Position numbers and translations under genes: made by a program
Source of the DNA: CAIKZD01 sp041675165
GTDB taxonomy: Bacteria; Patescibacteriota; Minisyncoccia; Moranbacterales; UBA2206
Reading direction: 5' to 3'
DNA: 40,077 nucleotides
Assembly: GCA_041675165.1 (NCBI GenBank)
Contig: JBAYUI010000008.1
Span: 1 to 40,077, forward strand
Part shown: piece by piece, positions 29,136 through 35,294 of the stretch
Numbering within the stretch: position 1 is the first letter of the stretch
Layout of the letters: each line of letters begins with the position of its first letter
Notes under the pieces: generated by a model
What the model was told of the DNA's origin: nothing
What the model saw: the letters and a program-made list of their open reading frames with translations, nothing else
Database searches by the model: none

Positions 29136-32111
29136 ATGGATAAAATAATCATAAAAGGTGCGCGGGAACACAATCTGAAGAATGTCGATTTGGAATTGCC
29201 GCGCAACAAATTCATCGTGTTTACGGGGCTTTCCGGCAGTGGGAAGTCCACGCTGGCTTTTGATACTATTTTTGCTGAAGGGCAACGGCGCTATTTGGAA
29301 AGTCTATCTAGCTACGCCCGCCAATTTTTGGGTCAGATGGACAAACCGGATGTGGACTACATCGAAGGGCTTTCGCCGGCCATTTCCATCGATCAAAAAG
29401 CCGCTTCGCACAATCCGCGCTCCACAGTGGGAACGGTCACTGAAATCCATGACTATTTACGTTTGCTTTATGCTAAGATCGGCTTGCCGCATTGTCCCAT
29501 TTGTAACAGGGAAATCAGAAAACTTTCGGTGGATGAAATCGTGGATCGGATTGTGGAGGTGTGCACAGTTGACCCACAGCATGTTTCTGTAGAAACGCAG
29601 CATGCTGCGTCTCTACAGAAGTCGTGCTCTATTGAAATTCTTTCTCCGGTCGTTCGGGCGCGGAAAGGAGAATATTCGACTTTGTTGGCTGATATGTTCC
29701 GCCGCGGATTTTCGGCCGCCTATGTCAACGGAGAAAAATATGAATTAGATGCCAAGATTGGCGAGCGATTGAAGCTGGCGCGTTACAAAAAGCATAACAT
29801 CGATATTGTGGTGGACACCGTGGAAATTTCTAGTGAAAATATTTCCAGAATTTTTGAGAGCGTGGAGAAAGCCTTGAAGTTGGCAGAAGGACTGGTGAAA
29901 ATAAAATTTCAAAATCCAAATGACAAATTACAAATAAATTCCAAAATCAAAATTCCAAAATCAAAAAATAAATTCAAAGAGGTGGTTTTCAATCAGAAAT
30001 TGGCGTGTCCGGAACATGAGATTGAGTTTCCGGAAATGGAACCGCGCCTATTTTCTTTTAACAGTCCATTTGGAGCGTGTAGCGCTTGTGAAGGTTTAGG
30101 CACGAAAAAAGAAATCAATTCGGAACTCGTGGTGCCGGACAAGAATAAGACCATTACTCAAGGCGGCATCATGCCATGGAGCTACAAAAAGAATAATTGG
30201 CAGGGCACGATTCTTTCCGCCGTGTGCAAACATTTTCATATTTCTGACAATGTGCGACTCAGCGATCTGTCGGAACAGAAGTTTAACATTTTGATGTTTG
30301 GCGCCGAAGAAGCGACTGAGGTTATTTCGGAAGCCGAAGCTGAGGATATCCCAGTGACATTGCGCTCGAAAACCGGTTCGATGTGGAAATATAATATGCA
30401 CTGGCGCGGGGTAGTCGGCTATCTGCAGGAGCGTTACAAAAAAACCACTTCGGACGCAGTCCGGACAGACACGGAAAAATATATGTCGCAAAATCCGTGT
30501 TCGGTCTGCCACGGTTCACGCTACAAACCAGAAGCACTGTTGGTGACAGTGGGGAATAAGAACATCTCAGAAGTTTCTAAGGAAAGTATTTTTGAAACAG
30601 TACAATTTTTCCGTGCGCTCGTTCTGAGCTCGCGCGAAAAATTGATTGCTGGTCGGATCCTAAAAGAGATTGTGGCGCGGCTCGGATTTTTGGAAAATGT
30701 CGGCCTCGGGTATCTGACGCTCGGGCGCGCGGCCAACACTTTGGCCGGTGGCGAAGCGCAAAGGATCCGCCTGGCCTCGCAGATCGGGTCGCAATTGGTT
30801 GGCGTGCTCTACATCCTAGATGAGCCGTCAGTGGGTTTGCATATGCGGGATAATACTAAACTACTCGAAACGCTGCTTCACTTGCGCGATATCGGTAATA
30901 CGCTGATTGTGGTCGAACATGATGAAGAAACGATGCTGGCGGCGGACTATTTGGTGGACATCGGACCCGGCGCGGGAGTGCATGGCGGGACGATCGTGGC
31001 GAGTGGCACACCGGCGGAAGTGATGAAAAGCAAGAAATCTTTGACCGCAAAGTATCTCACCAAAAAATTGCAGATTGAAACGCCAGTGGGGCACCGACCG
31101 GTCAAGAACAAAAAATGGATAACGGTGCGCGGGGCGCGCGAACATAATTTGAAAAATGTGACCGTGCAATTCCCTTTGAAAGTGTTGACGTGCGTGACCG
31201 GAGTTTCCGGTTCGGGCAAATCGACTTTGGTGGAAGACATCCTTTTCAAATCTCTGTCGGCCAGCATTATGCGGTCGCTTGATCGTCCGGGGCGTCATAG
31301 TGAAATCGTGGGCGCGCATCACATCAATAAAATCATTATGATTGATCAGTCGCCAATTGGGCGCACACCCAGATCAAACACAGCCACCTACACCGGACTG
31401 TTCACACCAATTCGCGAACTGTTTGCTTCGACTCGTGACGCGCGCGCCAAAGGCTATGGTCCTGGGCGCTTTTCTTTCAATATTCGTGGTGGCCGTTGCG
31501 ATAATTGCCAAGGTGATGGTTACAATAAGATCGAGATGCAATTTATGCCGGATGTCTATCTGCCGTGCGACGTATGCGGCGGCAAAAGGTATAACAGCGA
31601 AACTTTGAAAGTGGATTACAAAGGCAAAAATATCGCGGAAGTGTTGGACATGACTGTGACTGAAGCGCGCGAATTTTTCCAAAATTTTCATGACATCCAC
31701 GATAAACTGGCGGTCTTGGAAGATGTCGGTCTTGGCTATATCAAAATCGGGCAATCGGCCACCACTTTGTCCGGCGGGGAAGCGCAACGCATCAAATTGG
31801 CCACGGAACTCTCGCGCCGCGCTACTGGCGACACGCTTTACATCTTGGACGAACCGACCACCGGCTTGCATTTCGATGACATCAAAAAACTTTTGAAAGT
31901 TTTGAATCGTTTGGTGGACGCGGGCAATAGCGTGGTGGTCATCGAACATAATTTGGATGTCATTAAAACGGCCGACTACGTGATCGATCTCGGCCCAGAA
32001 GGCGGGAACAATGGCGGGAAAGTGGTGGTCTCTGGCACGCCGGAAGAAGTGGCAGCGCATTGGGAGAAGAGTTGGACGGGACGGTATTTGAAGGAATGTC
32101 TGAACCACTGA
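29136..32111 (+). CDS. uvrA: Excinuclease ABC subunit A, with two repeat-encoded insertions
   Basis: 991 residues, longer than the ~940 typical. Two ABC ATPase halves: Walker A GLSGSGKST (31-39) and GVSGSGKST in the second half; signatures LAGGEAQRIRLASQIGSQL and LSGGEAQRIKLATELSRR; Walker B LYILDEPSVGLH and LYILDEPTTGLH. The UvrB-binding motif ILSPVVRARKGEY is intact. Zinc sites: CPIC (120-123), CPEH...CSAC (291-317; His replaces a usual Cys) and CDNC...CDVC. The palindrome at 29585-29620 adds ~19 residues (146-164) and an A-rich repeat at 29903-29979 adds ~26 (256-281), both in frame. Damage sensor of nucleotide excision repair. Confidence 0.97.
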   Translation: MDKIIIKGAREHNLKNVDLELPRNKFIVFTGLSGSGKSTLAFDTIFAEGQRRYLESLSSYARQFLGQMDKPDVDYIEGLSPAISIDQKAASHNPRSTVGTVTEIHDYLRLLYAKIGLPHCPICNREIRKLSVDEIVDRIVEVCTVDPQHVSVETQHAASLQKSCSIEILSPVVRARKGEYSTLLADMFRRGFSAAYVNGEKYELDAKIGERLKLARYKKHNIDIVVDTVEISSENISRIFESVEKALKLAEGLVKIKFQNPNDKLQINSKIKIPKSKNKFKEVVFNQKLACPEHEIEFPEMEPRLFSFNSPFGACSACEGLGTKKEINSELVVPDKNKTITQGGIMPWSYKKNNWQGTILSAVCKHFHISDNVRLSDLSEQKFNILMFGAEEATEVISEAEAEDIPVTLRSKTGSMWKYNMHWRGVVGYLQERYKKTTSDAVRTDTEKYMSQNPCSVCHGSRYKPEALLVTVGNKNISEVSKESIFETVQFFRALVLSSREKLIAGRILKEIVARLGFLENVGLGYLTLGRAANTLAGGEAQRIRLASQIGSQLVGVLYILDEPSVGLHMRDNTKLLETLLHLRDIGNTLIVVEHDEETMLAADYLVDIGPGAGVHGGTIVASGTPAEVMKSKKSLTAKYLTKKLQIETPVGHRPVKNKKWITVRGAREHNLKNVTVQFPLKVLTCVTGVSGSGKSTLVEDILFKSLSASIMRSLDRPGRHSEIVGAHHINKIIMIDQSPIGRTPRSNTATYTGLFTPIRELFASTRDARAKGYGPGRFSFNIRGGRCDNCQGDGYNKIEMQFMPDVYLPCDVCGGKRYNSETLKVDYKGKNIAEVLDMTVTEAREFFQNFHDIHDKLAVLEDVGLGYIKIGQSATTLSGGEAQRIKLATELSRRATGDTLYILDEPTTGLHFDDIKKLLKVLNRLVDAGNSVVVIEHNLDVIKTADYVIDLGPEGGNNGGKVVVSGTPEEVAAHWEKSWTGRYLKECLNH
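29585..29620. repeat. GTAGAGACG-family palindrome inside uvrA
   Basis: 36-bp palindrome TTCTGTAGAAACGCAGCA and its reverse complement with one mismatch pair; arms TTCTGTAGA/TCTACAGAA. Translated in frame. Confidence 0.95.
29903..29979. repeat. CAAAATCCAAATGACAAA repeat inside uvrA
   Basis: TTTCAAAATCCAAATGACAA is identical over 20 bases to the left arm at 28550-28610. Translated as a Lys/Asn/Gln/Ile-rich linker. Confidence 0.9.
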
Positions 32112-32310
32112 TTCTCACGTGATTATCCTGATTACACTGATGTAAAAAGGCAGAATGCAAATGCGGGATGGTATTTTGTAGAGGTTCAATTTATTGAACC
32201 CGTAACGAAAAAAGGTTTGATAAATCAAACCTCTACATCTAATTAAAAAATATAAATTTAAAATAAAAAAACGGACGACAAATCGTGTGGCGATTTGTCG
32301 TCCGAGATGG
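32101..32310. repeat. Repeat-filled gap after uvrA, with terminator of the minus-strand orphan
   Basis: 32101-32141 shares GAACCACTGATT...CACGTGATT with 18572-18612. TGTAGAGGTT (32178-32187) and AACCTCTACA (32228-32237) form outer arms with AT inner arms. CGGACGACAAATCG (32272-32285) pairs with 32291-32304 and is followed on the minus strand by a T run, an intrinsic terminator for the minus-strand gene. Confidence 0.8.
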
Positions 32311-32318
32311 AGGGAATG

Positions 32319-32523
32319 TTAATAACGTACTTCAAGGATACCTCCCAGTCTGCGGTACTCCTCCTCTAGGTGCTGTATTTCTGTTGATATTGTTCGCCTC
32401 TTTCTTTTTAACTCATACAGCTTAACTTCGATTTTTTGGAGTGGCGTTATCAGGAGTCTGCTTTTTGGGGCTAGACCGAGGAATTCTTTTTCTTGATACA
32501 ACTTTAGAAGCAGTGTTAGTCAT
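32319..32523 (-). pseudogene. Small basic/coiled-coil gene, probably frameshifted
   Basis: ATG 32523 follows a good Shine-Dalgarno (AAGGAG) and encodes a basic segment MTNTASKVVSRKRIPRSSPK that meets a stop after 33 codons. The +1 frame continues as LQKIEVKLYELKRKRRTIST then EIQHLEEEYRRLGGILEVRY to TAA at 32319. Deleting one A from the A6 run near 32435 would join them into a ~67-residue protein. Either a recent frameshift, a sequence error, or two overlapping frames. Not recognised. An intrinsic terminator follows directly, so the locus is or was transcribed as a unit. Confidence 0.55.
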
Positions 32524-32608
32524 GATTTTTCTCCTTGTTTTCTATGGGATGCGGGAAAGAACATTAATCAGCTTAAATTTTATCTAGTATAGCGTTATAA
32601 TATAAAAT

Positions 32609-33937
32609 ATGTCAAAAATTTCTCAAAAATTAAAAAATCTACCAACTTCCCCCGGTGTCTATATTTTCAAGGGCAAAACTGGGGAGGTTTTGTATGTGGG
32701 GAAGGCGACGAGTTTGAAAGATCGGGTGGGGTCGTATTTTGTCGGTGTAGGGACAGGTCGCGACCTGTCCCTACAATACGTCCGTCCAATTGAAATTATG
32801 ATTGCGGAAGTGGCGGACATTGAAACCAGAAAGACTGATACGGTTTTGGAGGCGTATATTTTGGAACAAGAACTCATCAAGAAGATCCAGCCGAAATATA
32901 ATGTCGATGGGAAGGATGATAAGTCATTTTCATATGTGCTCCTTACTAAGGAAAATTTTCCTAGGTTTGAAATGTTGCGCGGGACAGACATTGCTCAAAT
33001 TTCAAAATCCAAGTTACAAATATCAAATAAAATCCAAATTACAAATTCTAAATTTAAAAATATAAAATTTGCAAAAATTTATGGACCATATACCTCTAAG
33101 AAACAAATTGAAATCGTACTGAAAATTTTGCGTAAGATTTTTCCCTATCACGCGAAGCCGCAACAGACAGAGAAAGGCTGTTTGGATCATCAGATGGGAC
33201 TTTGCCCGGGGCCGTATGCGGGGGAAATTTCCAAGTGCGATTATGCCAAAAATATCCGCGGCATCAAGATGATCTTAGAAGGCAAGAAGAAAAATCTCAT
33301 TACTAAAATGAAAAAAGAAATGGCAGTGGCGGCGGAGAAAGAAGATTTTGAAAAAGCGGCGAGTCTCCGCAATCAGATTTTTGCGTTGCAACACGTGCAA
33401 GATATGGCGATGATTTCCAGCGACCACAACCCCTCCGTCTCGACGAGTACGTCGAGCCACCTCCCCTGGGTACAGGGGAGGATTTACCGCATTGAAGGTT
33501 ATGACATTTCCAATATAAGCGGTCAATATGCCGTCGGTTCGATGGTGGTGTTTGATAATACTAATGGACAAATGGAACCAAATAAAAACGAATATCGCAA
33601 ATTTAAAATTAAAACTGTCCAAGGCGCGAACGACGTGGCCATGATGGAAGAAGTGCTCACGCGGCGTTTCAAAAATGCTTGGCTGCGGCCGAATGTGATT
33701 TTGCTCGATGGCGGCGTGGGACATTTGAACATCGCGCGCCGCGTTTTGCGCCGATTGCACCTCGACATCCCCATTTTGGCCGTAGCCAAAGGCCCGACGC
33801 GCAAAAAATTAGACCTGCGTACTTTCGGCAGCGTGCCGGAAATTCCGGAAAACATCATTGCTCAGATCCGCGACGAAGCCCATCGGTTTGCTATTGGGTA
33901 TCATAGGAAATTAAGGAGGAAGGGGAGTTTGGAATAA
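32609..33937 (+). CDS. uvrC: Excinuclease ABC subunit C, lacking the C-terminal HhH region, with three insertions
   Basis: 442 residues against ~600 in E. coli. GIY-YIG domain at ~12-95 (SPGVYIFKGKTGEVLYVGKA), a Cys cluster (CLDHQMGLCPGPYAGEISKC), UvrB-interacting UVR helix (MAVAAEKEDFEKAASLRNQI) and RNase H-like nuclease with the Asp-Asp-His triad at D299 (EGYDISN), D367 (ILLDGGVGH) and H425 (DEAHRFAI). The protein ends just after this domain, so the tandem helix-hairpin-helix is absent. Repeat-derived peptides occupy ~46-56, 130-154 and 273-291, outside catalytic motifs. It makes both incisions in excision repair. Confidence 0.95.
   Translation: MSKISQKLKNLPTSPGVYIFKGKTGEVLYVGKATSLKDRVGSYFVGVGTGRDLSLQYVRPIEIMIAEVADIETRKTDTVLEAYILEQELIKKIQPKYNVDGKDDKSFSYVLLTKENFPRFEMLRGTDIAQISKSKLQISNKIQITNSKFKNIKFAKIYGPYTSKKQIEIVLKILRKIFPYHAKPQQTEKGCLDHQMGLCPGPYAGEISKCDYAKNIRGIKMILEGKKKNLITKMKKEMAVAAEKEDFEKAASLRNQIFALQHVQDMAMISSDHNPSVSTSTSSHLPWVQGRIYRIEGYDISNISGQYAVGSMVVFDNTNGQMEPNKNEYRKFKIKTVQGANDVAMMEEVLTRRFKNAWLRPNVILLDGGVGHLNIARRVLRRLHLDIPILAVAKGPTRKKLDLRTFGSVPEIPENIIAQIRDEAHRFAIGYHRKLRRKGSLE
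32746..32775. repeat. GTAGGGACAGG palindrome inside uvrC
   Basis: Perfect 30-bp palindrome, TGTAGGGACAGGTCG and its reverse complement with no loop; encodes VGTGRDLSLQY in frame. Confidence 0.95.
32996..33070. repeat. CAAAATCCAAA-type repeat inside uvrC
   Basis: TTTCAAAATCCAAGTTACAA, then AAAATCCAAATTACAAATTC; translated as ISKSKLQISNKIQITNSKFK. Confidence 0.85.
33426..33482. repeat. CCTCCCCTG palindrome inside uvrC
   Basis: ACAACCCCTCCGT, inner palindrome CTCGACGAGTACGTCGAG (33439-33456), then CCTCCCCTG/CAGGGGAGG (33460-33481). Same layout as 25214-25274 in uvrB. Confidence 0.9.
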
Positions 33938-33963
33938 TTGTAAAACTTGATTTGTATAAATAG

Positions 33964-33992
33964 TTGACTGAATCGATTGGCTATGCTAAGCT
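33964..33992 (+). promoter_or_regulatory. Promoter of the 76-aa orphan
   Basis: TTGACT (33964-33969), a 17-bp spacer and TAAGCT (33987-33992). Confidence 0.6.
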
Positions 33993-34055
33993 GTGATTTC
34001 GGTCAAAGAGGCAAAAACACATAACAAAAAAACAATTGAAAAGGAGTTTTAGAGG

Positions 34056-34286
34056 ATGGAGACCATAGGAGTAAATTGGGATAATTTCGTGAAAAAATCA
34101 AAAGGCAAAAAACCGGCGCCTGATATTCTTCTACAAAAAGCCGAGAGTGAATTTTATCGCCTCTTGAGCGTATTTGATAACAATGAGCGACCAACAACGT
34201 TGGCTGCTGAAGTTTGTTTCCAATACCCAAAACATGATGTGGCGAGTTTTCTTGACAGTCACGTCAGAGAGGCATTGTCGCAGTAA
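34056..34286 (+). CDS. Small orphan protein
   Basis: 76 residues, not recognised. Start ATG 34056, preceded by GAGG close by and AAGGAG further up. Basic N-terminus (VNWDNFVKKSKGKKPAPDIL) then helical segments (LLQKAESEFYRLLSVFDNNE, ASFLDSHVREALSQ). Own promoter and a strong terminator frame it as a single-gene unit. Confidence 0.7.
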   Translation: METIGVNWDNFVKKSKGKKPAPDILLQKAESEFYRLLSVFDNNERPTTLAAEVCFQYPKHDVASFLDSHVREALSQ

Positions 34287-34314
34287 TTGTAATTACGCGA
34301 CGCTGAGAGTTTTA

Positions 34315-34358
34315 GGGGATGTTTTGCGCAACGCGCGAGACATCCCTTCTTTTTTTTC
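34315..34358 (+). terminator. Intrinsic terminator
   Basis: GGGATGT (34316-34322) pairs with ACATCCC (34340-34346), followed by a T-rich run to 34358. Confidence 0.85.
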
Positions 34359-34387
34359 TTGACTTTTTCCCAAAAATATCCTACACT
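34359..34387 (+). promoter_or_regulatory. Promoter of the 188-aa orphan
   Basis: TTGACT (34359-34364), a 17-bp spacer and TACACT (34382-34387); begins directly at the end of the preceding terminator. Confidence 0.65.
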
Positions 34388-34520
34388 CTTAAGTCGAGTA
34401 CATTAACAAAAATAACATATTTTTTGGTCGTAAATTTTAGGGTTTTTGCCAGAACTTTAAGATGTGCGACCAAGGGAGATGTTATAAAAAGAAGTCAAAT
34501 ATATAATGGAGGAAATGGAG

Positions 34521-35087
34521 ATGGATAAAATAAATCTGAAGCTGGAAGATGAGATAAAATTTTTGTGGAAAGAAAACGAAGAATCTGTTGAAACGACTGA
34601 ATATGTCGGAGACAAAGATTTTCGCGGGAGATTTCTTATTATCCATAAAGATGAATGGCAGTATTTTCTCGCAGTGGGCAGTGCAAATAAAGATGTATGC
34701 GACCACAGGGATATACTTAAGAAAATCAAAGATGGTGGTGTTTTACAAATCAATGCAGGGCTTGTCGCAGCTGGCGGTTTCGTGGATGTTTTTCCTGAAT
34801 ATAACCAGATTGTATTTTATGGAGAATCAATCGGTCTCAAAGTGTCTTTTAACGAGGATGATGTCATTTGGGTGGCAAGAACAATGGCACTCCCTTGGGG
34901 ACTTCAAAAAGCGGCTGTGATTAAAAAGGGATATCCATATAAAATGGATGAAAGATCTAGAAATCCAGCCATACAGTGCATGCTTGAAAAATATGGAGCT
35001 AGACCTCCATTTGGGGGAGAAATAAGAGAAGCATTTCATTGGGCCATTGTGTTGGAAGAAATATTTTTCGATCTCAGTGAGAAATGA
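34521..35087 (+). CDS. Orphan protein of unknown function
   Basis: 188 residues from ATG 34521, chosen because GGAGGA (34508-34513) is placed 7 bp upstream; ATG 34506 overlaps that site. Acidic start (MDKINLKLEDEIKFLWKENE), a mixed alpha/beta body (FRGRFLIIHKDEWQYFLAVG, GGVLQINAGLVAAGGFVDVF, YNQIVFYGESIGLKVSFNED) and an Arg/Pro-rich C-terminal part (ARPPFGGEIREAFHWAIVLE). No signal peptide or membrane helix. Not recognised. It has its own promoter and a strong terminator. Confidence 0.8.
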   Translation: MDKINLKLEDEIKFLWKENEESVETTEYVGDKDFRGRFLIIHKDEWQYFLAVGSANKDVCDHRDILKKIKDGGVLQINAGLVAAGGFVDVFPEYNQIVFYGESIGLKVSFNEDDVIWVARTMALPWGLQKAAVIKKGYPYKMDERSRNPAIQCMLEKYGARPPFGGEIREAFHWAIVLEEIFFDLSEK

Positions 35088-35111
35088 AAAATATCTTCTG
35101 TATAGCTTTGT

Positions 35112-35145
35112 CTGCAGGGTGAAACACTCACCCTGCAGTTTTTTT
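35112..35145 (+). terminator. Strong intrinsic terminator
   Basis: CTGCAGGGTGA (35112-35122) pairs with TCACCCTGCAG (35128-35138), then seven T. Confidence 0.95.
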
Positions 35146-35237
35146 ATTTTCCAAAAAATAAATTTTTAAAATTTAATCATTATCATAACGTTTTTCCTCC
35201 TTATATTTACCCTAAAAACCACCCCAAAACCCTTCCC

Positions 35238-35266
35238 TTTACAAAACTGAAATTTTCCTGTAAAAT
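35238..35266 (+). promoter_or_regulatory. Promoter of the second uvrA gene
   Basis: TTTACA (35238-35243), a 17-bp spacer and TAAAAT (35261-35266). Confidence 0.65.
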
Positions 35267-35294
35267 CGTTAATCAGTATAACACTTCTTCAAAA

